A stretch of DNA of 64,000 nucleotides from Lipingzhangella_A rawalii (GTDB lineage: Bacteria; Actinomycetota; Actinomycetes; Streptosporangiales; Streptosporangiaceae): assembly GCF_031628175.1 (NCBI RefSeq), contig NZ_JAVLVT010000001.1:558001-622000 (forward strand), written 5' to 3'. Both the position numbers and the translations under genes were made by a program. Shown here in pieces: positions 1-8,384 of this stretch. The notes below the pieces were generated by a model. The model made no database searches, was not told the DNA's origin, and saw nothing but the letters and a program-made list of their open reading frames with translations. Position 1 is the stretch's first letter. Every line of letters begins with the position of its first letter.

Positions 1-1
1 C

Positions 2-178
2 CTGGGGGCGTTGCCGCGGTTAACCGACTATCCGCGACTCCAGATGGAGTTGCGGGCGCTGGCACAGTCGATGCGTACCGCTGTGGCGGAGGACGAGCAC
101 ACCGCTGCGCTGGAACGCCAGCGCCGCGAGCAGCAGGAGCAGCGGCGGGCCCGGGAAGAGCCCGACGCGGACCTGTGA
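2..178 (+). CDS. C-terminal end of an unidentified protein (5' truncated by window edge)
   Basis: An open frame enters from the left edge and stops at TGA 176-178, giving the last 58 residues of a protein. The visible part is highly charged. Its last 30 residues are an Arg/Glu/Gln-rich stretch likely to form a helix or coiled coil. I do not recognise the family from this tail, so no function is assigned. The next gene lies on the opposite strand and converges on it. Confidence 0.55.
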   Translation: MGALPRLTDYPRLQMELRALAQSMRTAVAEDEHTAALERQRREQQEQRRAREEPDADL

Positions 179-202
179 GAGCTGGTGGCTCCGGGCCGGG
201 GC

Positions 203-880
203 TCAGGTGGTGGCGAGGGTGGCGAATGCCCGCACGGGGAAGGTGCCCATACCGCGTACCTTGGCGGGGACGGCGAAGAACTCAAAGCCCTGCCTTGGCA
301 GCTGGTCGAGCAGGCACAGGTGTTCCACGACCGGGATACCGGCCGCGAGCAGGATGGAGTGGGCGGGGCGTTCCCCTTCGGGGGCCGCGGTGTCGTCGAT
401 GTTGACCGCATCGATTCCGACGAGTTGGGCGCCGGCGTCGGCGAGGGCCTGAGCGCCCTGCGCGGTCAGGTAGGGGTGGTCCGCGGATCCGTAGCGCTCG
501 GTACGCCAGTTGCGGTCCCAGCCGGTGCGCAGCAGCACGGCGCGTCCGGCCACGGCGCTGGTGTCGATGTGTTCGGGGGTGAATGCCCGACCCGCGTCGG
601 CCGGGAGGTCGATCACGGTGCCGGGAAGGGCGGCGATGCGATCCAGGGCAACGTCGGCCACGTCGGCGCCGTTGCGGTACCGGTGGGCGGGGGTGTCGAG
701 ATAGGTGCCGGTGTTGGCGACCATGGTGATGCGGGCGATCTGGAACTCGGTGCCGGGGGCGTAGGTGGCGTGGGAGTCCTCGAAACTGACGTGGTCGTCG
801 ATCACCGGACCGGGCAGGCCCGGATAGGTGGTCATTCCGGCCGAGATCTGGTGGCTGAGGTCCAACAGTTGGGTGGCCAC
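203..880 (-). CDS. Cyclase-family protein (kynurenine formamidase-like fold), altered metal site
   Basis: This 225-residue protein belongs to the cyclase family (PF04199), whose characterised members are metal-dependent hydrolases such as kynurenine formamidase. It is full length for the family. The signature normally reads HxGTHxDxPxH. Here the stretch at residues 56-66 is NTGTYLDTPAH: Asp62, Pro64 and His66 are kept, but the first two His positions are Asn56 and Tyr60. The classical zinc site is therefore changed, and activity on N-formylkynurenine should not be assumed. No kynurenine pathway genes lie nearby. It converges with the upstream partial gene and diverges from the acyltransferase, with about 150 bp between their starts. 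Confidence 0.8.
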   Translation of the reverse strand: MATQLLDLSHQISAGMTTYPGLPGPVIDDHVSFEDSHATYAPGTEFQIARITMVANTGTYLDTPAHRYRNGADVADVALDRIAALPGTVIDLPADAGRAFTPEHIDTSAVAGRAVLLRTGWDRNWRTERYGSADHPYLTAQGAQALADAGAQLVGIDAVNIDDTAAPEGERPAHSILLAAGIPVVEHLCLLDQLPRQGFEFFAVPAKVRGMGTFPVRAFATLATT

Positions 881-1032
881 GGCACATTCCCCCGTCTCTG
901 TGTTCGCGCCTGGATGCCTGCGTCACGATAGCGAAGGAGGATACGGCGGGGGGCGGTGGGGCCAGTACCATCGTGGCGGCCCGCCGAAACCGGTGGGCGT
1001 GTGGTGCAGTCAGGTGGAGTGAGGGAGTGCAG

Positions 1033-1731
1033 GTGTCGCTGTACAGTGCGGCGAAGGTTGTGGTGAAGCCGACCACACAGCTGTTGTGGCAACCCCGCGT
1101 CGAGGGGGTGCACCACGTGCCCCGGCAGGGACCGGTGATTCTCGCCTCGAACCATCTCTCACTGCTCGACCCGCTGTTCATCGGGGTGGCGGCACCGCGG
1201 GAGTGCATCTTTGTGGCCAAGCAGGAGCTGTTTGCCGGCTCCACGCTGCCGCGGCGCACCGTCACCACGGTGCTGCGGGCCTTGGGGCAGCTTCCGGTGG
1301 ACCGTCGGCCCGGTGCCGGGGCGCGGGCGGCGATGGACTCCAGTCTGAACGTGCTCAACGACCGCCGGGTGCTCGTGGTGTTCCCGGAGGGGAGCCGTTC
1401 CCCGGACGGGCGGCTGCACCGGGGGCACACGGGGTTGGCGTGGCTGGCGCTCACGGCGCAGGCACCGGTGGTTCCCGTGGCTCTGGCCGCTACGCAGCAC
1501 ATCCTGCCCGATGGGCGCTTCGTTCCCCGGTTGAACCGGGTGGGGGTGCGGTTTGGCCCGGCGGTGGACCTGAGTGCCTGGGCAGGCCAGGCAGGTCGGG
1601 CCCGCGCCCGGCGGGAGGCCACGGACACGATCATGACGGCGATCCAGCGGTTGTCGAATCAGGAGCAGGTGCCGCGCTACGCGGCGTCGGTCAAGGCCGA
1701 GGTGGAGGCGGGGGCGGCGACGTCCGGGTGA
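1033..1731 (+). CDS. 1-acyl-sn-glycerol-3-phosphate acyltransferase (PlsC family)
   Basis: PlsC-type acyltransferase, predicted to transfer an acyl chain to lysophosphatidic acid at the membrane during phospholipid synthesis. The HX4D catalytic motif is seen as NHLSLLD (His41 and Asp46 from the chosen start), and the substrate-binding FPEGSRS motif lies near residue 115. Two GTG codons (1027 and 1033) could start it. Both have purine-rich GGAG/GGGAG stretches at suitable spacing; 1033 gives the conventional short N-terminus ahead of the first helix. An upstream extension to 973 has no ribosome site. It stands alone as a single gene. The family is certain, but the exact acyl acceptor is inferred. 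Confidence 0.85.
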   Translation: MSLYSAAKVVVKPTTQLLWQPRVEGVHHVPRQGPVILASNHLSLLDPLFIGVAAPRECIFVAKQELFAGSTLPRRTVTTVLRALGQLPVDRRPGAGARAAMDSSLNVLNDRRVLVVFPEGSRSPDGRLHRGHTGLAWLALTAQAPVVPVALAATQHILPDGRFVPRLNRVGVRFGPAVDLSAWAGQAGRARARREATDTIMTAIQRLSNQEQVPRYAASVKAEVEAGAATSG

Positions 1732-2067
1732 GGATGGGACCGCGGGCCGGGCGGCGATGTGGGAGTTGCCACGTATCGTGTGCCCAGTTCGGGAACACAA
1801 GCCGGGCTGGATGCGTTACAGTCGCTGGTGGCCGGTGTGGTAGCAAGTGTCCCCCGGGCCTCACCTCACGCCTTCGCGGAATACCGCGTCCGTTCGGCCC
1901 CGCGGGTCGGGCGTACGGCCTTCGGAGCCGCGTTGTGCCACGCGCCGAGAGGCGACCGCCACACCGGCCACCACCGTCTTCTGTGTCCCCCGCTGCATGT
2001 CCCCGGGATCCCGGGGGCGCAGCACGGATCTCTCGGTGGCGGCGCCGCCGCCGCGTAAGGAGTCAGG
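1732..2067. other. Intergenic region upstream of the penicillin-binding protein gene
   Basis: I see no convincing gene in these 336 bp. A perfect 16-bp palindrome (CCCCGGGATCCCGGGG) lies at 2001-2016, about 50 bp before the downstream start. AAGGAGT at 2056-2062 is the ribosome site for the GTG at 2068. Confidence 0.5.
2001..2016. repeat. 16-bp perfect palindrome upstream of the penicillin-binding protein gene
   Basis: CCCCGGGATCCCGGGG reads identically on both strands and lies about 50 bp before the GTG start. It could be an operator or simply a G+C-rich dyad. Nothing else in the window repeats it. Confidence 0.4.
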
Positions 2068-3852
2068 GTGTCTGACCACCCCGTCTTTTCGGACCAGGCT
2101 GGCTCGGGGTCTGCCGTGCCACCACCGCCCCCTCCCCCGTCGGGGGTGAGCGGGCCGTCCCCGCGACGCCGGTGGCGCACGTTGGTGCTGGTTGGCGCGG
2201 CACTGGTGCTGGTACTGGCGCTGACCGGTGGTGTTGCCTCGTGGCTGTTGCTGCGTGGGCCGCAGCCGGTGGACACGGCCGTGGCCTACACCGAGGCGTG
2301 GGCCGATCAGGACTACGAGGCCATGGGTGATCTGGCCGCGGGCGAGTCCGCGGAACTGGTTGCGGCGCACACCGAGGTGGCCGAGCGGCTGGGGGTGGAT
2401 GCGGTCCAGGTGGATCTGGGTGATGTTGCCTACGATCCGGAGACCGACACCCGCGCCAGCGCGCCGGTTGGGGTCACCTTGGAGCTCGACCGGGCCGGTG
2501 CGTGGAGCTACGACAGTGAACTGCACCTGGAGTTGAGTGCGGATACCTGGCAGGTCGACTTCACGCCCGCGACCATCCACCCGGACCTGTCCGAGGGGAT
2601 GACGCTGGCTCGAGTCAACGACTGGGAGGAGCGTGGTCACGTTCTGGCCGCCGACGGCACCAGGATCGACTCGGAGCAGGCGTCCGGTTCCCTTCAGTTG
2701 CTGAGCGGGTCCGTGGGCGCTGCCGACGCCGAGGAGGCCGAGGAGCTGGGGCCCATCTATGCCGAGGGTGATCCGGTGGGGCTCAGCGGGCTGCAACGCA
2801 CCTTCCAGGAGGAGCTTGCCGGCAGCCCGGCCACCTCGATTCGGGTGGTTGACGTGGATGCCGAGGATCCCACCGCCGCGGACCTGGCCGAGGATCCCGA
2901 AGAGTTTCCGGAGGTGGAGGCGTTCGCCGGCCAGCCGGGGACGGATGTCACCACCACGATCGATGTGGCGGTGCAGCAGGCCGCCGAGCAGACGATCGCC
3001 ACGGCCGAGGAGCCCAGCGCGTTGGTTGCGGTGCGTCCCGACACCGGGGAGATTCTGGCCTCGGCGAATGCGCCGGCCGGCTATGACCGTGCCGTGGCGG
3101 GCCAGTACGCGCCGGGCTCCACGTTCAAGGTGGTGAGCTATGCCGCGCTGCTGGACGCGGGGATGGGGATGGACGCCACCCTGGACTGTCCCGAGACCGC
3201 GACGGTGGGCGGCTGGGAGTTCTCCAACGCCGGTGATGCCGCCTATGGGGAACAGAGTGTGACCGAGGCGTTTGCGACGTCCTGTAACACCGCGCTGTTG
3301 CAGGAGGTGGAGCAGCGGCTGGACGCCGAGGACCAGCTGGCGGCGGCGCAGCAGTTCGGGTTCAACACCGAGCTGGATATTGGGGTGGCGGCGACCGAAC
3401 CGCAGTTTCCGGATCCGGACGGGGCGCCCCGGCTGATCGCAGAGAGCATGGGGCAGGGCCAGTTGTTGACGTCCCCCTTGCACATGGCGACGATCCCTGC
3501 GGCGGTGTCGGCCGGGCAGTGGCATGCGCCGCGGCTTGTCACCGCTCCGGAGCCCACCGATGTGCCCGAGCCGCGCCCGATCGCGTCCGCCGAGGAGCTG
3601 CGTTCGATGATGCGCGCGGTGATCACCGAGGGCACGGCCGAGGATGCCGGTTTCGGGGACGGGGTCTTCGGTAAGACCGGGTCCGCGGAGTACGGCGAGC
3701 GTGAGGACGAGGATGACGAGCTCGAGTCCCACGCCTGGTTCGTCGGGTTCGATGAGGGCCACGATATTGCTTTCGCGGTCCTGGTTGAGGGTGGTGGCAG
3801 CGGTGGAGGTGTGGCGGCTCCCCTGGGCGCCGACTTCCTGGCCGCGCTGTAG
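2068..3852 (+). CDS. Class B penicillin-binding protein (transpeptidase) with NTF2-like domain
   Basis: A D,D-transpeptidase that cross-links peptidoglycan outside the membrane. The 594-residue protein begins with a cytoplasmic tail containing seven consecutive prolines (about 18-24). It then has one transmembrane anchor (about 38-62), an NTF2-like/MecR1-type domain (about 66-190), a dimerisation region and the transpeptidase domain. All three active-site motifs are present: STFK (Ser351, Lys354), SCN (Ser405-Asn407) and KTG (from 536). The GTG start is preceded by AAGGAGT. The ectodomain is very acidic, as in salt-adapted species. The layout resembles the mycobacterial penicillin-binding lipoprotein Rv2864c, but a membrane anchor replaces a lipobox. 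It stands alone, with non-coding DNA on both sides. Confidence 0.92.
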   Translation: MSDHPVFSDQAGSGSAVPPPPPPPSGVSGPSPRRRWRTLVLVGAALVLVLALTGGVASWLLLRGPQPVDTAVAYTEAWADQDYEAMGDLAAGESAELVAAHTEVAERLGVDAVQVDLGDVAYDPETDTRASAPVGVTLELDRAGAWSYDSELHLELSADTWQVDFTPATIHPDLSEGMTLARVNDWEERGHVLAADGTRIDSEQASGSLQLLSGSVGAADAEEAEELGPIYAEGDPVGLSGLQRTFQEELAGSPATSIRVVDVDAEDPTAADLAEDPEEFPEVEAFAGQPGTDVTTTIDVAVQQAAEQTIATAEEPSALVAVRPDTGEILASANAPAGYDRAVAGQYAPGSTFKVVSYAALLDAGMGMDATLDCPETATVGGWEFSNAGDAAYGEQSVTEAFATSCNTALLQEVEQRLDAEDQLAAAQQFGFNTELDIGVAATEPQFPDPDGAPRLIAESMGQGQLLTSPLHMATIPAAVSAGQWHAPRLVTAPEPTDVPEPRPIASAEELRSMMRAVITEGTAEDAGFGDGVFGKTGSAEYGEREDEDDELESHAWFVGFDEGHDIAFAVLVEGGGSGGGVAAPLGADFLAAL

Positions 3853-4143
3853 CGCGAGGGCAGCGACAGCCCCGCCGGGTGTGCTGGGCGCGGGGGTGGA
3901 TGCGGTTCCGGCTGGTCTCCCGAGGGCCAGCGCAGTCCGGCCCCGGGCCTGATTCGGGACGCGGTGACGGTCCGACCGGGCTCAGTCCACGCGGGGATCT
4001 GTCCGGGGTGATCGACCTGCCCACGCGCAACCACCAGCGCGCAGCACGGCACCGGCGTGTTCCTGGCGTTGTGTCACCTCACGCGCGCCCAGCGCGGTGC
4101 TCGACGCAGTGGCCCACCCCGCAGACATCGCCCAAGCCGCGGC

Positions 4144-4389
4144 CTAGCCTGCCGGTGCGGAGATCAGCATCAGCACCACCAGCAGTGCCACGATGAGGGC
4201 GAGGCCCGCGGCGACACCCGCCCAGACCCAGCGGCGTGTCTGCGCACGCGGGGTGTACTCGTGGGGCAGCTGGCCCTGGGGGTCATCGGCGGTGAACGAG
4301 GCCAGCTGCTGCGCCAATGTGGGGTCTTCCTCGCTGAGGCGGTGGGCGATCTCGGAGAGGATCCTCCGCTCGTTCTCTCGGAGCGCCAT
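4144..4389 (-). CDS. DUF3040 small membrane protein
   Basis: An 81-residue protein starting at ATG 4389 behind an AGGAGGG ribosome site. The N-terminal MALRENERRILSEIA segment is typical of the actinobacterial DUF3040 family: an amphipathic helix rich in Glu and Arg. It is followed by a short acidic linker and one hydrophobic segment (about residues 54-76). The family's function is unknown; members are small membrane proteins conserved in actinobacteria, often near cell-division or envelope genes. It lies downstream of, and in the same direction as, the GHL10 lipoprotein, with a 229-bp gap, so it probably has its own promoter. Confidence 0.85.
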   Translation of the reverse strand: MALRENERRILSEIAHRLSEEDPTLAQQLASFTADDPQGQLPHEYTPRAQTRRWVWAGVAAGLALIVALLVVLMLISAPAG

Positions 4390-4618
4390 AGCACCCTCCT
4401 GGCGGCGTCGGGGACGGGCGGCGGAGCCGCTGTCGCTGGCACGGTTTTGGGGCGTGCCAGAGGTGTGCCCCAAACGGGATGGGGTTACCCGCGTCGAGCC
4501 GGGGAATCTCTCCGGCCGCGTCGATGCGCACCGGTCACCGCTGTGGACCGCGTGTGGGGTCCACCCTCAGACGACGCTACCGCCCCGATCCCCCGCGACA
4601 CGGGGCCGAGGCCCGGAG

Positions 4619-6310
4619 TCAGGTCGTGGGTGTGGCACTGGGGCTGGGTGCGCTCTCCACGCGGTAGCGGTCCAGAGTGGTCACCAGGTAGTGGTCATCG
4701 GTGTCGGCGGCCGTGTCGGTGTCGTGCACCGTGTGGGTCTCGCCGTCGGTGTCGTCGGGGACGCCGACAATATCCACAATGTGGGCGGCATCCGCCAGGG
4801 CGCACAGGTGTTCCTCCGCACCGTCGTCGATGCCTGCGGCGGTGTCGGCATCCACGCGGTAGATGACGAACGTGCGGGTCTCGGCGGGTACGGTCCAGGA
4901 CAGCTCGACACCGGCGTCGGGGTCGGCGTTGTCGATGGGGGCGGCATCCAGGCGGGTCACCGGCGTCGGTGGCTCGCCGGCGCCGGTGGCGATGGGGGGC
5001 AGCGCGGGGTGGGCGTAGTGGGTTTCGGCTAGCTCGTCGGCGGCCTCGGCAGCCTCGGCGGCGAAGGAATCCAGGGAGTAGTAGACGTCGCCGGCGACGG
5101 CGTCGTGTTCGGTGTTGAAGTCCAGTTGCCGGCTGAGAGCGTCGTCGCGGTCCCAGCCGTCCTCGCCGACTCGGTAGGCGGCCTGGCCGATGTAGAGGTC
5201 GACGTCGGTGTCGGCGACCTCCGCGCTCCACCAGGGCGCCAGTTCTTCGTAGTCGGCGCCGGAGCGTCCCCGTTCCCAGTACAGCTGTGGAATGACGTTG
5301 TCGATCCAGCCCTGCTCGATCCAGGTTCGGGTGTCGGCGTGCTGGGCGTCGTAGGACTCCAGGGCCTGGGTGTCGGAGCCGCTGGGGTCGCTGTCGGCGT
5401 TGCGCCACACCCCGAACGGCGATACCCCGAACTGCACCCAGGGTTTGGTGTCCTGGATGCGCTCGTGAATATCGGCCATGAGGGTATCGATGTTGGCGCG
5501 GCGCCAGGCGGCGCGGTTGTCGTAGTCCTGGCCGTGCTCCTGCCAGCTGGCGTCGTCGTCGAATTCTTCGCCGTCGCCCGGGTAGGGGTAGAAGTAGTCG
5601 TCGAAGTGGATCCCGTCGACGTCGTAGCGTTCGACGACGTCGAGGACCACGTCGCTGACCCATTCGCGCGCCTGAGGGTTTCCCGGGTCGAGGTAGCCCT
5701 GGTCCTCGTGCTCGATGAGCCATTCCGGGTTGCGCTCGGCGGGGTGGTCGTCGGTCAGTTGATCCAGATCCCCCTCGGCGTGGCCGACTCGGTAGGGGTT
5801 GAACCAGGCGTGCAGCTCGATCCCGCGTTCGTGGGCCTCCCGGATGGCGAGTTCGAGGGGGTCATAGCCGGGATCGCCGCCCTGCTCCCCGGTGAGGTAC
5901 CGCGCCCAGGGTTCCAGCTCGGAGGCGTAGAGCGCGTCGGCCGTGGGCCGCACCTGGAAGTAGACGGCGTTGAGGTTGTAGCGCTCGGCCAGGTCGAGCT
6001 GGTCGGCGAGTTCCTCGTGCTGTTCGTCGATACTCAGGCCGGGTTCGGAGGGCCAGTCCAGGTTGCGGACCGTGGTCAGCCAGGCTCCGCGTAGTTGGCG
6101 TTTGGGGGTGTCGCCGTCGGTGGTGCAGTCGGTGGGCATCGCGGCGGAGGGCTGCTCGGTGGCGGTGGTGTCGTCGGGGGGTGGTTGGGCCGCGCCGGGT
6201 GGGACGGGTGCGGGCTGTGGTTGGCTGGGAGGGTCGGTGGGGGCGGAGACGCATCCGCCGAGCAGGGGCACGAGCAGCAGGGATCCCAGCCATCGGCGTG
6301 TCCGTAGCAT
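4619..6310 (-). CDS. GHL10 (glycosyl hydrolase-like 10, DUF187) lipoprotein
   Basis: A 563-residue exported lipoprotein. Start ATG 6310 follows a GGGGAGGGG ribosome site and gives a short signal peptide ending in the lipobox LLGGC. A Pro/Thr-rich linker follows, then a GHL10 (PF02638) TIM-barrel domain. Recognisable pieces are RGAWLTTVRNLDWP at its start and DGIHFDDYFYPYP near the middle, typical of this family of putative carbohydrate- or peptidoglycan-active enzymes. A fibronectin-like domain ends the protein. Many residues are Asp/Glu. The substrate is not known; relatives are suspected to act on cell-wall or extracellular glycans. It is transcribed alone. Confidence 0.88.
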   Translation of the reverse strand: MLRTRRWLGSLLLVPLLGGCVSAPTDPPSQPQPAPVPPGAAQPPPDDTTATEQPSAAMPTDCTTDGDTPKRQLRGAWLTTVRNLDWPSEPGLSIDEQHEELADQLDLAERYNLNAVYFQVRPTADALYASELEPWARYLTGEQGGDPGYDPLELAIREAHERGIELHAWFNPYRVGHAEGDLDQLTDDHPAERNPEWLIEHEDQGYLDPGNPQAREWVSDVVLDVVERYDVDGIHFDDYFYPYPGDGEEFDDDASWQEHGQDYDNRAAWRRANIDTLMADIHERIQDTKPWVQFGVSPFGVWRNADSDPSGSDTQALESYDAQHADTRTWIEQGWIDNVIPQLYWERGRSGADYEELAPWWSAEVADTDVDLYIGQAAYRVGEDGWDRDDALSRQLDFNTEHDAVAGDVYYSLDSFAAEAAEAADELAETHYAHPALPPIATGAGEPPTPVTRLDAAPIDNADPDAGVELSWTVPAETRTFVIYRVDADTAAGIDDGAEEHLCALADAAHIVDIVGVPDDTDGETHTVHDTDTAADTDDHYLVTTLDRYRVESAPSPSATPTT

Positions 6311-6648
6311 CGTCCCCTCCCCGAATCGACCATTATGTCCGACACTTCTTTCCAGCTTAGGTGGGGGTGCGGGGTGGGGTGACGGTGCGGGAAGGGCCGG
6401 GGTGGTTCTGGCCTGCTGAGCACGGGGATGTTTCGCCCCCGGCTTCGGTGTCGTGCTCCCGCGGGAGCTTTCCCAGCTCCCGCGGCCTGGGGCATCCCCC
6501 ATCGGCCCGCGTCGCGGCTATCAGCCCGGCGGGGTGCTGTGATTCACAGCGGCCTGGGGTGTCGGAACGGGGTGAGGCGTGGCTGGCCCCATTGCGGTCC
6601 GCACCTGCGCCTTCGCTCGTGACCTCCAGGGGCTGCGCGCCCGCACGG
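6311..6648. other. Intergenic region between the HAD and GHL10 genes
   Basis: No gene is supported. It holds a strong hairpin (6459-6485) that probably ends the HAD transcript, and the promoter region of the GHL10 gene. A T-rich stretch near 6335-6360 is the least G+C-rich part. Confidence 0.45.
6459..6485 (-). terminator. Hairpin terminator for the HAD gene
   Basis: A perfect 11-bp stem (CCGCGGGAGCT / AGCTCCCGCGG) closes a 5-nt loop about 165 bp beyond the HAD stop codon. There is no strong U-tract, as is usual in G+C-rich actinobacteria. Confidence 0.6.
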
Positions 6649-7380
6649 TCAGGCGTGCCACTCCTCGACCAGGGCGGGGAGCTCGTCCAGTTCCTGGATC
6701 GTGGCATCGGGCTGCCCCTGGGAGTGGCCGCGCTGATCGGCGGGGATGTCGCTGTGCGGAATGTGGACGGCCCGCATGCCCAGGCGCTGCGCGCCCCACA
6801 CGTCCTCGAACAGCCGATCGCCCACGTAGATACACCGGCGGGGATCGCTGACCTCCACGGCCCGCATCGCGGCGTGGAACGTGTCCGGGTGCGGCTTGTT
6901 CCAGGACAGGTCGCTGGTGTAGACGGCACCGTGCAGCAGATCGAGCACACCGTCGCGCTGAAGCCAGTGATCGTGCCAGGCGCGGGGCCAGGGCGTGTTC
7001 GAGAGGATGCCGACCCGGATTCCGCGGGCGCGGAGCGCCGCCAGCATGTCCGGGGCCTGCGGGTCGGTGTGGGTGGCGGGAACCCACTGCTCGTGCAGGG
7101 TGGCCAGGGCGGCCGGCGTGGGTTCGGTTCCGGCCTGGGCGAAGACCTCGTCGAGAGTGAAGGCGCGATAGTCGGTTTTCGCGCGCTGCCACAGTTCGGC
7201 ATCGGCGGCGGCGAGTCGTTCGGCCAGCGACGCTGCGTCGGGCCGTGCCCCGTTTCCGGCGGCGCCGTCGCCTTCGGTGACCAGCGTGCGGGCGACCTCG
7301 GCCCAGATCGCCGGTACGTCAATCGTGCGCCAGGGAGTGAGGGTGCCACCCCAGTCGAAGAGGACCGCCTCGATCGTCAT
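6649..7380 (-). CDS. HAD-superfamily hydrolase
   Basis: A 243-residue haloacid dehalogenase-superfamily protein, probably a phosphatase. Motif I is DWGGTLT close to the N-terminus, where the first Asp is the nucleophile. Motif II is in ILSNTPW, and the late acidic motif is VGDRLFEDVWGA. A helical cap (about residues 20-90) places it in subclass I. Start ATG 7380 gives the standard MTIEAVLFDWGG beginning; longer readings have no ribosome site. The substrate cannot be deduced. It diverges from the Xre/MmyB regulator across 186 bp, so the two promoters face away from each other. Confidence 0.85.
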   Translation of the reverse strand: MTIEAVLFDWGGTLTPWRTIDVPAIWAEVARTLVTEGDGAAGNGARPDAASLAERLAAADAELWQRAKTDYRAFTLDEVFAQAGTEPTPAALATLHEQWVPATHTDPQAPDMLAALRARGIRVGILSNTPWPRAWHDHWLQRDGVLDLLHGAVYTSDLSWNKPHPDTFHAAMRAVEVSDPRRCIYVGDRLFEDVWGAQRLGMRAVHIPHSDIPADQRGHSQGQPDATIQELDELPALVEEWHA

Positions 7381-7530
7381 TGTGGTTCGCTGCCTTTCTG
7401 GGTCGCGGCCGCGGCGGCGTCCCGGGTGTTCTGGATCGGTCCGGCGGGACGGTTCGACGGTACCGAAGCGGCCTGTCGAGGACCATACCGCTGGCCCGTT
7501 TAGGTTCCCCCTCGGCGGGGACGGTGGCCG

Positions 7531-7559
7531 TTGGTTGGTGTGTCCTGGGCGGCTAAGCT
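7531..7559 (+). promoter_or_regulatory. Promoter giving a leaderless mRNA for the Xre/MmyB regulator
   Basis: TTGGTT (7531-7536), a 17-bp spacer and TAAGCT (7554-7559) form a good sigma-70 promoter. Only 7 nt separate the -10 element from the GTG start at 7567, so transcription should begin at or next to the start codon. No Shine-Dalgarno sequence is present. Confidence 0.65.
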
Positions 7560-7566
7560 GGCGCGG

Positions 7567-8373
7567 GTGACCAGTGCCCAGCAATCGCAGGTGGGTGCCC
7601 TGGTGCGCGAGTGGCGCACCCGGCGCCGACTGAGCCAGTTGGATCTCGCGTTGCGCACCGGGGTGTCCAGCCGGCACGTGAGTTTCGTGGAGACCGGGCG
7701 GACCCGACCCAGCCGGCAGATGCTGCTGCGGCTGGCCGAGGAGCTGGAGATCCCGTTGCGGGAACGCAACCACCTACTGCTGGGGGGCGGGTTCGCGCCG
7801 GTGTATCCGGAACGCAGTCTGGACGCGCCGGAGCTGGCGCCGGTGCGGGACGCGGTGCGGCAAGTGTTGACCGGGCACAGTCCCTATCCGGCGGTGGCGG
7901 TGGATCGGCACTTCAACGCGGTGGAGACCAACCGTGCCGCGCGATGGCTGCTGACCGAGGGGGTGGCCGCTGACCTGCTGGAACCGCCGGTGAACACGCT
8001 GCGGTGCAGTCTGCATCCGCGGGGGTTTGCGCCCCGGGTGGCGAACCTGGGTGAGTGGCGAGCGCACCTGCTGGGGCGGCTGCGGCGCCAGGTGCATGTG
8101 ACGGGTGACGAACAGCTGGGGGCTCTGTATACGGAACTGCGGGAGCTGCCGTGCACTCAGGAGGAGCCGGAGGTGGAGCTTCCGGGGCCGGGTGATGTGG
8201 TGGTTCCGCTGCGGCTGCGCCACGAGGATCGGGAGTTGTCGTTCTTCACGACGCTGGCGGTGATCGGGACCCCGCTGGATGTCACGGCGGCGGAGATCAT
8301 GATCGAGTCGTTCTTTCCCGCCGACGCGGCGACGGCGCGTTTCTTGCAAGAGTTCCATCTGCCGCTGGAGTGA
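7567..8373 (+). CDS. Xre-family regulator with MmyB-like ligand-binding domain
   Basis: A 268-residue DNA-binding regulator. An Xre helix-turn-helix occupies about residues 10-65 (LSQLDLALRTGVSSRHVSF). A C-terminal MmyB-like domain (PF17765, a PAS-like fold that can bind fatty acids) fills the rest. GTG 7567 is chosen because it lies one helical turn past a -10 box and starts just before the HTH; upstream in-frame codons fall inside the promoter. Its target is unknown. Such regulators often control an adjacent divergent oxidoreductase, but here the divergent gene is a HAD hydrolase. It converges on the MocR gene with only 11 bp between stops. Confidence 0.88.
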   Translation: MTSAQQSQVGALVREWRTRRRLSQLDLALRTGVSSRHVSFVETGRTRPSRQMLLRLAEELEIPLRERNHLLLGGGFAPVYPERSLDAPELAPVRDAVRQVLTGHSPYPAVAVDRHFNAVETNRAARWLLTEGVAADLLEPPVNTLRCSLHPRGFAPRVANLGEWRAHLLGRLRRQVHVTGDEQLGALYTELRELPCTQEEPEVELPGPGDVVVPLRLRHEDRELSFFTTLAVIGTPLDVTAAEIMIESFFPADAATARFLQEFHLPLE

Positions 8374-8384
8374 GGCGGGCGGGG

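Noticed and set aside
185..931. Long plus-strand reading of 248 codons over the cyclase gene
   Set aside because: It is antisense to a clear cyclase-family gene, is composed mostly of Gly/Val/Asp, and has no recognisable domain. It is a by-product of high G+C.
1861..3762. 633-codon minus-strand reading opposite the penicillin-binding protein gene
   Set aside because: The plus strand encodes all three transpeptidase motifs. The minus reading is Arg/Gly/His-rich with no domain or ribosome site.
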